From Fomes fomentarius (taxonomy: Eukaryota > Basidiomycota > Agaricomycetes > Polyporales > Polyporaceae), in contig JABYQN010000015.1 of assembly GCA_022606135.1 (NCBI GenBank), positions 310,001-374,000 on the forward strand: 64,000 nucleotides of DNA, read 5' to 3'. Below are positions 1-13,100 of this stretch, one piece after another. Below the pieces are notes generated by a model. That model did not search any database, had not been told where the DNA came from, and saw only the letters and a list, made by a program, of their open reading frames with translations. The stretch's first letter is position 1, and each line of letters begins with the position of its first letter. The position numbers and the translations under genes were made by a program.

Positions 1-345
1 TCAGCTCACAGTAGTACTAGTACTGCTGGACCCACGGTCAGTGGCCTTTTAACTCTTCACTCTCAATGTAATCTGCGCTAGGTGAACGAGATACTTCACA
101 GGTCATGGACACCTGGATTAGGCTATAACGCCAGCTTGAGGTGGAGATAATGACGCCGATGACGATTCTCAAAATATACACACGACTTCCATACCTTCTA
201 AATATCTCACGTCTCTCACAGTAACTCCGCTTATCTCCAACGCAGCACGCACGAAGGCGCTCCTACGATATGACTTACGATAAGCATACAACTGATATGA
301 ATACACCTGAGCTACTCAAGGACCCCGACGACCTCAGTTGGTGCT

Positions 346-3300
346 ATGTCTCGTCCAGTCGAGATGACGGAGTTCAAGCCTCTACTAAGTACGTTGGTTC
401 CCCCTCAATTGGTTAAAAAAGCTTGCTAATGGCAGTCAGGCCAGAGTGTTGGATATGGCGTTGTTGTTGGTGGGTCAAGACGCCGGAATGCCAGTGCGCG
501 ACTGACGATTTGTATCAATATCCAGGCGTCGGATTTTTCTTCGCTGGTTTGATGCTCGTTCTCACCTACCTCCAGAAAAAGTTCTCCCGGTTCTCCCCCT
601 CATCATCCGAGGAGTTCACGGTAGGACGCTCACATCCCGGAAGATACCATTTAACTCCTACTCCTGCAGAGCGCTTCAAGGAGTGTCAAGGTGCGTTGTA
701 ACCGTAGTGAACGGTGCTGGCACGACTGTGTGTGACGGAATGCACTAGCCCGGGCTTGTTTGTTGCGGGATGTGAGAGTTTGCACCTCCCTTTGCTAGCA
801 ATGACGAACGCGACCGATTTCGCAGAGTAAGCGCATGGACGTGGAGCGCGACATTGCTGCAGTCCAGTACTGCTGCTTACACCTTCGGTGCGTCGTCTCT
901 CAGCCCAGGTCGCTCCTCTTTCGCATATCTCATCTACCACATAGGCGTTAGTGGGCCTTGGTACGGAGCCGTATCTTGAATTTCCCTGTGATTTTCTAAC
1001 TCCATTCTATAGGTGGTATGGTGTCGGTGGTACAATCCAGCTTGCCCTCTTTTCCATGGTGGCTGCGAAGGTCAAGATGAATGCCAATGGAGCGCACACG
1101 TTTCTTGAGGTCTATCTTTCATTCATTCGATACATGCTATTTGTGTCTGCTGATGCGCCATTGTAGATTGTCAAGATCCGGTTTGGTACCGGTGCGCACT
1201 TGCTGTTCACCTTCTATGCGTTCCTCTGCATTCTGGTGGTCTGTGGCTCGCTCCTGCGTACGTTTAGCTCGCCCAATATGTCTCGAACGCTGACCCTGAC
1301 TTGACGGCCGCTTGAGTTGGAGGCGCCGCAACGGTCAATGCGCTGACAGGCATGAACACAATTGCCGCATGCTTTCTTCTCCCCATTGGCATCGCCGTGT
1401 ATGTCGTCTTCGGCGGCTTGCGTGCGACCTTCATATGCGACTACGCGCATACGATGATTCTATTCGTGATCATCTATATCTTCGTTGGGCAGGTTTAGTG
1501 AGCGCCTTCACAATTGTACCCAAGCTTCCATGCTGACTCTCATCATCTAGTGGAGTAGCCGATGTGACAGGGAGTATCGGCGCAATGTACGACTTACTTG
1601 TACAGGCTGGAAGAGACTCACCTGTCGTGGGCAATCAAGATGGGAGCTACGTCACGATTAAGTCAAACCAAGGGCTAGTGTTTGGTGCTGCGACTATCCT
1701 ATCCGGTAAGTGTGGAATATGGGAACGATCTCTTCCCCTTGCTGAAGATTCCGCAGGCTTTTCTGGCGTCTTTTGTGATCAAGGTTGGTTCAGCCTCTCT
1801 TTGCGCGTGTGGCATCCAGAATGACACTACATCCACACCACAGGATATTGGCAAAGAGTAAGCCACCATGCAGTGCTGTCGCTGTTGCTGTCACAACTCA
1901 CCGTTTCACTGCGTAGGCTATAGCGAGCGCTCCGAAGTCAACCACCAAAGCTTATGTGCGTGCAACATGCTCAGATGCTTACATCTTGTTGACTTTTGTG
2001 CTACAGATGCTCGGCGGTCTCTCGTGGTTCGCCGTTCCCTGGGCCTTTGCCTCGTGTCTCGGCCTCGCAGCTCGCGCTCTCGTCAACAACGTGCGTATAC
2101 TCCATACCCCATGTCTGCATGTGTGCCCACCTACTCACGTATCGGCCCTGATGTAGCCAAAATTCCCTACATATCCCGACCCTCTGTCGCCCTCCCAGAC
2201 GAGCGCCGGGCTTGCTGCGCCCGCGGCGGCGGCGGTGGTGATGGGTAAGGGTGGCGCAATTGCGATCCTGCTCGTGGTTTTGTAAGTACGCCACCAGATG
2301 CTGGCGCACGGAAGAGCCTGAGCCTGAGCCTCTTGCTGATGAGTGTTCGTGTTTCAGCATGGCGGTGACGTCGGCCGTGAGCGCTGAGATGATCGCAGTC
2401 TCGAGCCTCTTGTGCGTTCTGTCCTCGTCATAGCGGTATTCATAGCTCCGTTCTGATGCTTAGATCTCATCGCAGCACTTACGAGTACGTTCTGAGAACG
2501 AAGGGTCGTCCTTTCTGGCGCTCTGTCTGATGGCAGGTTGATGCAGCTTGTATCGAACTTACTTCCGACCGAAGGCGACGAGCGCGGAGATAGTACGAGT
2601 CTCGCACTATTTCATATGCTTCTGGGCCGTGTGGGCCGGCTGCTGGTCCACCATCGTATGTTCTCATTATCTACGCGTTGCGACGTGTTGCCTCATCTCT
2701 CTCATTCACAGCTACACAAAGCCAGTATCGACCTCGGGTGGCTCTTCTACGTCCAGTATGCTCGCGCCTGACCTACTGCTGTTGTTATTGACATGCATCA
2801 TTGCAGGGGAGTTGTCCTTAGTCCCGCGGTTGTCCCCATCGGACTTGCAGTGACATGGTCAAAACTGACCCGGGCTGGGGTATTCTCTGGATGTATCGTG
2901 GGTGCAATTCTGGGCATGTTGGCATGGATGATCGGGTGTCTGAAGATATATGGTGCGTCTTCCACCTAATCTTCACTCTCGATAGCTAGCTGAAAATCTC
3001 CTTGCGAAGGCGAGATCAACATCACGAATCTAGCACTGCCGTACTCAGCAGTGTGTAGTGGACTGACTGGACTGACGTTCTCAGGCGTTCTCACTGTTCT
3101 GGTCTCGCTCGCTAGTGAGTTCTTGCTGTGATATTGCAGGAGCTACTCTCACGATGGGGTGTAGATCCTGCGAAGTATGACTTCGCTGGGACACGAGCAA
3201 TTGCTGTGTACGACGACGCATCCTCTGTCGAAGCGACCACCGATGATAGGACCGATACCGGAAGCCCAGTCGAAGGGGTCCTCGAGAAGAAAGGCAAGGA

Positions 3301-3732
3301 GCCCATCGTCTCCGCCCAAGTCCTTGCGGTGCAATCCGCCGGTGGCAATGCCGTCAACCATGATGCTCTCAGGGCAGTCTTCAAGCGTGCAGCGTGGTAC
3401 TCGCTCCTTCTGACCGCAATTGTCGCCATCCTCGGTGAGCACTCATCCTCAACGTCGCTATCATCGACTGTTCGTACTGATCAGCACCTCGTAGTGCCCA
3501 TCCCGATGTTCTTCTCGCATTACGTCTTCAGCAAGAGCTTCTACACGTTCTGGGTGGCGTGCACTATGTGAGCCATCTCCGTGACTTGCTTGCGGCTGGT
3601 GGTAGTACTAAGGTAACGTTTGCCAACAGCATCTGGGCTGCGATGAGTGGCGCGTTCTGCATGATCCTTCCCTTGTGGGAGTCGAGAGCGGAGATTGCGC
3701 TGATCGCGGCCGCTCTCCTCCGTCGCGAATAG
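346..3732 (+). CDS. DUR3: DUR3-type urea/solute:sodium symporter family transporter
   Basis: Multi-exon gene for a plasma-membrane high-affinity urea (possibly polyamine) importer of the SSS family. I place the start at the ATG at 346 (first residues [14 protein letters not shown]). It splices (intron about 389-439) to a segment reading [11 protein letters not shown], then after intron 470-525 to [10 protein letters not shown] and [10 protein letters not shown]. Further exons give [29 protein letters not shown], the [11 protein letters not shown] segment, YWQRAIAS followed by [10 protein letters not shown], and a late loop rich in D/E and T (about 3160-3430) before the last helices ([14 protein letters not shown]). 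The final exon ends LLRRE-stop at 3732. Order and wording match fungal DUR3 proteins, and I found no stop or frameshift once canonical introns are removed. Most introns are 45-65 bases. In fungi, DUR3 genes are usually under nitrogen control; I did not identify the sites here. The assignment is secure; substrate is inferred from the family. Confidence 0.9.
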
Positions 3733-3938
3733 AGTCCCAGCAGACCACCGACTGCGTCTACTTGGTATCACATATGTTTTTTTCCTCTCCTCCAATGCGC
3801 AGACCTAGGGCTCGACGTACCCCGAAACCCCAAATCCACACTCACACTGACTCCTAGATCCGCGACCCGACGTCACCAGTCACTGGCATATCATCAACCT
3901 TCTAAATAGCGCAAATAGTAACGTATGCATGTATGTAG

Positions 3939-5803
3939 CTACAACGCAGAGAACTCCAACTCCGCGCTCCCCCCCTTTTTGCCCTTGTGGCCCGCGCCGG
4001 TCTTGCGGAGCTGCTTGAAGTCGATCTCCTCCGTGTCGCACTGCTCCCTCTGCACCTCTTGCTCGACGTTGATCGCGACCTCGGTCGGCATGCGCCGCAT
4101 GCGCTCGGTGATGTGGAAGGCCTCGCTGAAGCCGTCGCCGGTCTGCGAATGCGAGCGAAACGCCATGGTGATGGGATGAGCGAACGGAGGATGTGAGTGG
4201 GTGAGAGGAGGGAAGGAGCGTACGACTGAGACACCGAAGAGCTCTTCGCGGAGGGTTGAGCGCGAGTTGAGGGTCTGCGGGAGGTGCTCGCGTTAATCGG
4301 GAGCATAGATCGGTATCCGTGGATGGGACGTACGGAGAGGAGAGTGCCACTTGAGGGACGATGAGCAACTGTCAGCCTATGTGTTTGCTATGTGTTCCGT
4401 GAACTTACGTGTATATACGCCCTAGCGGCTACAGTGAGATGTCACAAGGTGAGTAGCTTGGATGAGGAAGAACAAGTGATGACATACCAGAGAGAAAATG
4501 ACATGGAAGTTCGTCCTCGGAAGGACACTCTATAGAGGGGTATCAGCCTATCACCTTGAAGCCGTCACGCTTGAATGTTGGGTCACGCACGAAGGTTGTC
4601 AAGTAAAGGATCTATCGCGCTCATCGAGTCAGTTATCGCGACGAGGATTCTCAGCCAAGGGGCAAACGTACACAGAAGATAGCACTCAGCACAGTCGTCT
4701 CGATTGAAGAGCGCATGAGACGGCCGATGACGGTGTCAGTGCCTAAACAACATCAACATCTAGTTTGCAAACCCAGTCAGAGAGAGGCGAGGTGACATTC
4801 GCCACTTACTTCTAAACCCGGTCTTGCTCTTCCATAGGTGCATAAACAGCAACACACTGCACGGAGTAGGTATCAGAGCGCCTGCAAATACACGATGGGA
4901 TGCACGTACGCCAGCATGATGTCGCAAATCATAGATATCCCCAACCACGCATCAATCAAAGGGATGAGTCGATGGGACGCAGTGACTCTGTATACGGCGC
5001 GCAGATTCGGATCGGTTTCTCTATGCAGTCGAGTCGCAAAACGAGAGGGACGCACGTATGACGTAGGAGGCCACCAGCGGCAGAGACGATACCGATTACA
5101 AAGGATGATAATGAGAGGAACGAGAGGACAGAGAAGATGGGCCATGAATGAGTGAACTGCTTGATGCGCCATGCGAAGAGGTGCTGGATCGGCCCCGAGA
5201 CACTATGGTGTACGCGTACGATCAGTACTTCGTATATTCTGCTGTGTCAAGAAAAGAAAGGTGACGTACAGGGCTGGAGAGTGGGCGCGCATGTTCAATC
5301 TCGAGTTAGAGAGCCAGCTCTGTAAGGGGAAGGGTCGACTACGCACCTACGAAGAGCGGGGCAGCGCTCACAGGCCACAGCGTAGTGGCCAAGAACGAGA
5401 CCTTCGTGAAGTTGTTCACAGAATAGTGCCACAACAGCCATAATGCCGTCATAGAGTGCACCGTATCTACAAGGAAGCACCAATGCACAAGGGCCCTACG
5501 TCGCGCACGAACAACTTCAGCATCCGCCCGCCATTCATTCATTACGCCGTAACGACGCGAAGAAAATGCGTAGAACGATGAAGCCGGGAGAAGAAGAAGG
5601 AGCACTCACCTGAGCCTCCTACCGTCCTTATTCCTCCCAAGCGTGTACTGTATCCAATGCAGGAACACGATCCCGTACACGAAGCAGTTCAGGAGCACGC
5701 CCACCAGAACGGGCCCGATCAAGTGCGAGATGGGCACGCCTGTGCTGTCCTCCCGCTCGTTCGCCGCTGAGAGAATTCTCCATGTCGATGACGGGGGTGA
5801 CAT
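3939..5803 (-). CDS. DUF6534-domain multi-pass membrane protein
   Basis: Basidiomycete-expanded membrane-protein family with about seven helices and no established function. The first exon starts at 5803 (MSPPSSTWRILSAANERED) and enters a first helix, LIGPVLVGVLLNCFVYGIVF. Later exons give the VDTVHSMTALWLLWHYSVNN helix-loop region, ATTLWPVSAAPLFVG, IKQFTHSWPIFSVLSFL, and an exon near 4690-4740 reading TDTVIGRLMRSSIETTVLSA. That last piece resembles the DUF6534 segment containing an N-R-L-I-like helix. The last exon (about 4166-3939) is a hydrophilic, charged cytoplasmic tail ending LEFSAL. The gene is convergent with the upstream transporter, with about 200 bases between the stops. Internal exon limits are approximate. 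The membrane topology and family are well supported; function is unknown, although a receptor-like role is often guessed for this fold. Confidence 0.75.
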
Positions 5804-8177
5804 TGCCGTTCGTTACCGCGCTTGCAATCTTGAGTTCGGAAACTTTTTCAGGATGGACAATTCCAACCCTATGGCAACAGGAACGCGTACGCTCTGCGGA
5901 GAGGCCGGGAACTGGGAGGGGACGAAGGGGCGCGGGGTAGAGAGGGCGAAAGGCGAAGGAAGGAAGGGGACAGAAACGTGCTACCTTTAGTATTAGTTAA
6001 CGACGGAGCGCTGCGCTCTGTACAAATATCTTGGAGTCTGGAGATATGCTCCGCGACGGCACAATACCGCGTTGTGATACGCGTGTCTGTTACAGTTTTG
6101 CATCCGTATGCGAGATTGGGCGTAAGATGCGCGGTTCTTGTTAGCGGCCGGCGCGGAGTCCCGGTACTAACCAGTATGTAACTACTTACCTGGAGCGGCC
6201 ATGTTCTCACTCGAGTCCCATGGCGCTCTGGGTTGATACTACGCCTTCATGTCAGGTAATTGTCTGACATGACAGTGATGATGAATGCAACGATGCTCTG
6301 TGTCTGTGACTGTAGAGCGTCAGTCACTGATATACGGAGAGGCGCGGTGACGACGTCCAAGACTAGATCCAATAAGTAGAGCAATATCGCTTAAGCAGCT
6401 CCATCAATTGAACGCACATCCCCTTCCCGCAGGCCCGGTGGCTGTGTCGCTTCATGAATTACCATGTACGCGCTCTTTGAAGTCCTTGTGCTGGTGCAAA
6501 GTCTCCTTCTCGCCATCGGAGCCTGGGGTCAAGGACGTCAATTCAAACATCCAAAGAGCTTGCGTCGAGTGCCGCAGGGGTTAGATGAACAGGGAGCAGT
6601 GGACGCGTGCGATGCACGATGCCGAGCGGCGCCGTTGTGTGACGCCATCGAATGCCCTGAGCCTAGCAGATGAATGCATAATGAACAGCCCTGGCTAAGT
6701 AGCTTGCATGTGCGCGTACCTCGGCCTAGGGAGAGGGGATATTGCGGACCCGAGGGGGCCATAGCCCAGAATTGCTGAGTGCAGACAGGCAATGTGATAA
6801 TTGATTATCGATATTGAATGGGTGTCACCGCCTAAGCGCAAGTCGTTTCACGGGAGGGCGTGAACGTTTAAACTCTTGCCGGGAAGAGGTCATGTTCCAG
6901 TAGACAAGTAGCGTGTGTCCTTGACAAGGTCAACCGAGGAGGCTTGAGTCTTGAATGCCTGTGCCACGCCACCGTGGCGTATCTTGTACTAATATCTCGT
7001 ACATAGAGTATCGCACAGTGGGTAGACTCTTCGCCTCGGAAAAGAAGGAGAGTCTGCTTCCACTGCAAGTCCATAAAAGAGGTGCTTGGCATGCTAGATT
7101 GTGTTGGTCGGCATCATAGCAGCTCCGGGCCGGTCAGGAGGGTACTGTACGATGACTTCGGGAGTGTTCCATATCAACTGCAGGCAGTCGCGCCAGTCGC
7201 GCTGTGCGCCACAGTCGTCGAGCATGCGTGCGCACCAGAATAATTGGGTCACCAGAGCCCCGTCCTGCAGCGGCGGCGACAAATAGAAGGTGATGTTCGA
7301 GTTGAGGACATCCGTGAGTCAACCAGACAAGCAAGGCGTGCGACTTCACAAACGAGCATAACCGTTCGTCAGCCGTCAAGGTGCCACCGGGACTTGCAGC
7401 ACTAACAGAGCGTTGAATTGGGACGTTCTGAGAGATCGCAGACTGAGAGAGCAAGGTTGCATCGGCCGGACGGACCGGGCCTTGGTACCACAGTCCGGAG
7501 GCTCCGTGTTCGAATCCTGCCCGCGCGTGTGCGGCTTTTGTGGACCCTCCTCGGAGGAGAGTGCGACTACATTGGTCCTGGGCTTCCGGGAACGCTCTTG
7601 AGTCCTAACTATGTATCACAGGTATTGGATGGCACGCTAGCGGGCATATGTGTATACAGCAGGGTCAAGAAAGGACTGTCTGCTTATAGCTATAGCTATA
7701 GATATGGTCGTTATAAGCTGCCATGTCGATCGAGAAAGGTCCGGATTCAAGAATCTACCGATGTGGAAGATTGGCCGAGTACGAGCGAGATAAAGCTAGA
7801 CTACTAATAAGTAGGAGGTGGCCAGCGAGAAAGTCGCGGATAACGAGTTCTCATTTATGTATGAGAGCCCGCAGGAGATCGCGATGCGATTCCTTATTCA
7901 CATACATCAAGCTTGGGAAAGGCAGTACTGATACCGCTCACATGCATGATCACAACAGACCATGCGCTTGGCAGACGATCGGACACTCAAGAGACATCAT
8001 GATCAAACACCCATATGAGCCCATACGTATGCAGCACGGGATTGTTGACGGGCATATGATCCGTCGACCCATCCCCCCATCATTGCCTATGTAGGGCTAT
8101 GCTGTGTGCGAGTCAGTATCAGTATCAAGACTTACGTATACCTGAAGACTAACTGGACTCACTTATATGAAATGCTG
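5804..8177. other. gene-poor intergenic stretch
   Basis: I see no gene I can name here. On the minus strand, about 7290-7094, an open segment reads SNITFYLSPPLQDGALVTQL and FWCARMLDDCGAQRDW and ends at a stop at 7094. It looks protein-like but has no clear start and no recognised family, so it may be a 3' exon or a relic. A short TA/CTATAG-type simple run lies near 7683-7705. The rest shows no long open frames, repeats or RNA genes I can support. Confidence 0.4.
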
Positions 8178-8707
8178 TCACTACGTGCACGAGCCCAAAG
8201 GTTGTGTTGGGATAGGCATGGGAAATCTCGGGGCGGTCTTACCTTCCCCAGAAAATTGACCTTTGGGGAAAGGTTGAATTTCACTATTATATGCAGCGCC
8301 TTTCACAGGGAGTGAATGGAAACCTATAACATCATCGATTACAGGGCCGGAAAGTATCACTTTCCCATCACTTTCCTGTGCTTGACCCAATATGGGTCGG
8401 TGGCAGCATTGAGAAAGGTTATGTTTTGCACCAAAACACTCTGAGACAAACTTACCCGAGTCGGGAAAGTGTACCTTTTGCATCGGGCGTCAGATCGCCA
8501 CGGTTTTTTCTAACTTTGTCATGCATTTCCCCCCGTGCCCTGTCCGGCGTGAAAGGTTGCCAAACCTGCTCATGGAAAACCATTGGCAAACTGTTGGGAT
8601 AGTTTACCTTTCCCGTGAGAATATGATTTTGGGTAAGGTAAGACCGCCCCGAGATTTCCCATGCCTATCACAACACAACCTTCGGGCCTGTGCATGTGGT
8701 GTGTACT
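8178..8707. mobile_element. MITE-like element with long terminal inverted repeats
   Basis: A segment of about 530 bases bounded by long inverted repeats. Bases 8200-8245 and 8635-8680 are reverse complements with one mismatch over about 45 bases. Weaker pairing continues outward (TGCACRRGCCC-type ends) and inward for another 20-30 bases. There is no coding capacity. The interior repeatedly shows GGAAAG/CTTTCC-type motifs on both strands. The structure fits a non-autonomous DNA transposon that can fold back on itself. The hexamer ATGCTG occurs just outside both ends (8172-8177 and 8708-8713) and could be a target-site duplication, although the outermost bases of the two ends do not align perfectly. 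Confidence 0.75.
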
Positions 8708-10188
8708 ATGCTGGCAAGCTCGACACGCCGAGGAGCTACAGGTGGTTGGAAAATGCTCGAAGTATTTATTGCACTACTACATCAGATTAGCCCGATGCGT
8801 GCTGTACCGGTATATGTGGATCAATTCCCACATGCCAGTGCAGCGAGGAGCAGCCATGTGCACCACTGTAAACAAGAATTTCAAGGCGCTCGCACGTTAG
8901 CGCCTCACGACACGGCGAGGACTTGAGTACTTACTTGATGCTACATAGATGACAGCGCACGCTGTGCTTGAGTTTCTACTGCACCCTGTACTGCAGGAAC
9001 GTGCCTACGGGCGCAACAAGCTGCGGTATGCCCTATGAGGAACGGAATACAAGGGTGAACGCAAATTTACGAGACGGACGGCGTGGCGCCGAGGGCCATC
9101 GAAGGACGCGGCAAAAGCGTTACGACACGGAATCAGAAGGAACATGTCGAGTAAGGTCTCATGGGTGGTAGGTGGGAGCCGAGGGACAGGAGGCTCTCCG
9201 ATGTGTCCGGAAGCCGGTGGGCTGACCATCGCATCACGGAATGGAAGGAACTCTCGCAGGGGAAGAGGACATAGAAGACAGAGGTTCAGGGGCGTGTACG
9301 ACCTGAATTTGCGCAAGGACCGTGATACTTCTACGCGGTGAGCTTGTAACTGCGAGCAGATAGCTTTAGAAGAGGAGTTTGCAGAGGTGACCTAATTCGC
9401 AGCGTCAAACCGGACGTGAACAATTCACCGGGTTGCATGCATGAACGCTCATGAACGATGTACATAAGTACATAGTGCAAAGGCCGGTGATACGATGCAT
9501 AGAATTGTTGATAAGAGAGAATGTACCTGTTCAAAAGGCGGAACGGCTCACTGGACCTAGAAATGAGACCGGCCTTCGGTTGACTTGGCCAGTCAGGCGA
9601 GAGGGTCACGATGGACAAGGAAGCATGATGGGAACGTATGCAAGGGTTGCAAAACGTTTGACGAGGGTGAGAGAGCGCAACGCGGCGGGCGGGGCTCTGT
9701 CAACGGCGCGATGTGACCGCTGCAGCTAGAAATCTGGAAAAAACCTGACTCAATCAAAGTCGCGCGCGTGTACAGGGCCGGGGCCATCATCACCTGAGCG
9801 TAACACAATGGGCCCGATCACCCATGGCATGGGGTCTCCGGCGCACGCTCCGCAGACGGTCAGAGAATAGAAAGAGATGATAAAGGGAAGAAGAGAAGTA
9901 CAGAGGCCATGGAAGGCAGCGAGGAGGAGGCAGGCAGTGGCCACCAGCTTCAAGTTCAACGGACCGTTTGAGGACCGTTAGGACGCGTTACGTCACCGCC
10001 AAGGTCACGGGCAGGCAGGCGCCCAGCGCGTCGGTTATGGAAGGTGGTGGCACGCGTGCTCCTTCGCGCGATCTCGTCTCCGTGCTTCCCCATACCCCGC
10101 GCCAGCTACATAAACCCCGCGTCGGCCTCCAATATGTTCTCCTGCTCCTCGACGCGTCCTTCAGCTCAGGCTTGCGTGAGTCCACGAC
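8708..10188. other. intergenic region and GH3 promoter
   Basis: No gene supported. Short open frames on both strands lack convincing starts, introns or family features. The last 200 bases before the beta-glucosidase are GC-rich and CT-rich, with a TATA-like CATAAAC at about 10109, some 75 bases before the ATG at 10189. Confidence 0.4.
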
Positions 10189-13100
10189 ATGGCTCCCATC
10201 CTCAACACGAGGCTCTCTGCCTTGTGTGCCCTTCTCCTCCTCGCTACCTCCGGCCTTGCTCAGGATGAATCCCGCCCGACGGACTCGGCACTCTCGAGCG
10301 CACTGAGCTCCGCCGCCAGCGAGCTCTCTTCGGCTGCATCGACCGTCTTTGCGACCTCGCCCGCCTCCACCGTAACAGCCTCGGTCTCTCTGCCGCCTCA
10401 AGCTTCTAGTGTCGCAGCTGAGCCGAGCTCATCAGCTTCCGTGTCGCTGCCCCCCCAGGCTTCCAGTGTTGCAGCTGAACCCTCTTCCTCCGTCGCTGCG
10501 TTGGGGGCTACGACGGGTCCTCCCATCGAGACGAGTGAGTCTTCCTTCATTGTGCCAAGGTTCCTTCCCCTTCTCTTCCCCTGCTACACTCGGTCCGGAA
10601 ATATCACTCTTGCCTTCGAACACGAGGGGTGCTAGGCGGATGTTTCGCCAATAGGGCGCGTTCCTCCGCACATTTTAACGCTCCGACTCGGAGCGTATGA
10701 CGTAGCCCATTCTTGCCATAAATATCGAAGGATGTGTTTGGGCGCCGGTCATGCTGCATACATGTGCCGTTTCGAAGTATCGACGCTTGGGCACCCTTGC
10801 CTTGTGCTCGTCCTCGCGTCGGACTTGCCGCAACGGCGCATATATGCGGGTCCTCCGTGTCGCTGGATTCCCGCCAAATACTCGTTCTGTTCTTTGCATG
10901 AAAGTCTACTTTACCTTCCACCCCCTTCACTCACTATGCAGCCCGAGTGTGATGAGAAGCACTGCATCGCGCTATCCTACGGTCCTGTAAAGTGGCACAC
11001 GGCAGATTCTCCGAACGCGTGCTGCAGTGCCGGAGGACAGGAGACCTTGAAGTAGTACGTTCTCGCCAATAGTATCATGGACAGACGTGCTGGTCGCGGA
11101 TCATGCTATTGTATGCGCCATATTGATGCCTTGACGCATCAGTACCCTGATCTTGTGCTCATCTTCGCGAGGGTGTATATATCCCGCCTTTCCGTGTTTT
11201 TTCGCGAGAATTGTACGAAGACGAGGTGCGGTACGGCATAGGTGTGCTGCTATTTTTGGCTTTGACGTACGCGTGCTGCCCTCTTGTGTCTGTTTCTCCG
11301 AGCAATTGACCGGCGAAGTACAGTCATTCGCATCTTGTGCGTTTTGCCATTACGCTGTATCCTCAGCTACGAAGTTTGCTCGAAGGTTAGGCGAGATCGC
11401 CGTTCCAACTCTTCCGTTGTAGGCCCGTCCTAGCTAGCTCTTGAACATGGCACGGTCATTATCATTGTTGGCGGCTTGTGTAGTCCAATTCTTGACAGAT
11501 GCTGACGAATTCCAACAGCGCAGCACACGCTACCGATCTCTTCATACCCATTCTCGTCGTTCCCCATCCCTTCCGCTTCTCCCATCCCTGGCGTGTTTCC
11601 CGCAACTTCGCCGTCCTCCCCTCCGCCTCCCGGGTCCAACCTCATCCCCGACTTCAGCCCTGCTTGGGCCAAGGCCCACGCTCAAGCCAAGAAGCTTATC
11701 TCCGGATGGACGCTCGAGCAGAAGGTCAACGTGACGACTGGCGTCGGCTGGATGGGCGGCCTATGCGTCGGGAACATTCCCCAAGTGGCTGACTGGCCCG
11801 GGCTCTGTCTCGAAGACTCGCCACTTGGTGTGCGGTTTGCGGACTTTGCCACCGCGTTCCCTGCGGGCGTGACTGTCGCGTCAACGTGGAACCGGACGCT
11901 GCTCCGCCAGCGCGGGCAGGCTATGGGTGCAGAGTTCAAGGGCAAGGGCGTGCATATTGCGCTCGGCCCAATGATGAACATGGGTCGGATTGCACAGGGT
12001 GGACGAAACTGGGAAGGGTTCGGCGCGGACCCGTACTTGACCGGTGAGTCTGCGTACGAAACTATTCTTGGTCTCCAGGACAGTGGTGTGCAGGCGTGCG
12101 CCAAGCATTACATCAACAAGTACGTGTTCTGTCTCTTATGTCTCTTTCTCTCTGCGTCGATTGAATGGGCACCTTCTGCAGCGAACAGGAGCACCGGCGC
12201 ACGCAAGAGTCGTCCAACGTGGATGACCGTACTCAGCACGAGATCTACGTGCATCCGTTCTTGCGCTCCGTCCAGGCCGGTGTCGCCGCTGTCATGTGCA
12301 GCTACAGTAAGTGACCTGGTCCCCAGAACATGGTGCTGTAACTCACGTTTTTGTTTGTGACCGCGACTAGATCAGGTGAACGGCACCTTTGCGTGCGAGG
12401 ACGACCGCACCCTGAACCAGATCCTGAAATTCGAGCTCGGCTTCCAGGGCGCTGTCCAGTCCGACTGGGGCGCGCACCACTCTACTCTCGCTGCGGTTGC
12501 CGGTTTGGACGTGAGTAGTTCATGACTGGAGTTGCGTGCTATGCCGCCGCTCACGTGCTCGTGAAATTTCAGATGTCCATGCCGGGTGACATCACCTTCA
12601 GCTCACACACCAGCTGGTTTGGCGCGAACCTGACCGCGTTTGTGCAGAACGGCACTATCGCGGAGTCCCGCGTCGACGACATGGCGCAGCGTATCATCGC
12701 TGGGTGGTACCTCCTCGGCCAGGACAAGAACTACCCGGACGGTGCACATCTTACTATCACGAGCTGTGTGCATTAACTGACAGGTGGTGACGTCTAGTGA
12801 GCTTCAACGCGTTCTTCCCGAACGATCCGGCGACGAACCAGCACGTGGACGTGCAAGGCGACCATTTCAAGGTCGTCCGTCAGATCGGCGCGGCCGGCAC
12901 GATCCTGCTCAAGAACGCCGGTAGTACTCTCCCGCTCAAGAAGCCGGGGTCTATTGCTATCATCGGTACGTCAGTTAGATGAGACAAGCTCGGTGGATGT
13001 TGTTGACTGGGAGCGTGACGTGCAGGCAACGACGCCGGCCCGTCTTCGCGCGGTCCCAACGGCTACGCTGACCGCGGCGGCGATGACGGCACGCTTGCTA

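Noticed and set aside
7440..7550. tRNA-like T-arm (GTGTTCGAATCCTGCC) in a GC-rich stretch
   Set aside because: The bases around the TTCGAAT loop do not form a five-pair stem, and no matching acceptor or D-arm is found.
9750..9959. Possible small secreted protein on the minus strand with a hydrophobic N-terminus
   Set aside because: The frame starts at TTG, not ATG, with an upstream in-frame stop and no ATG before the hydrophobic part.
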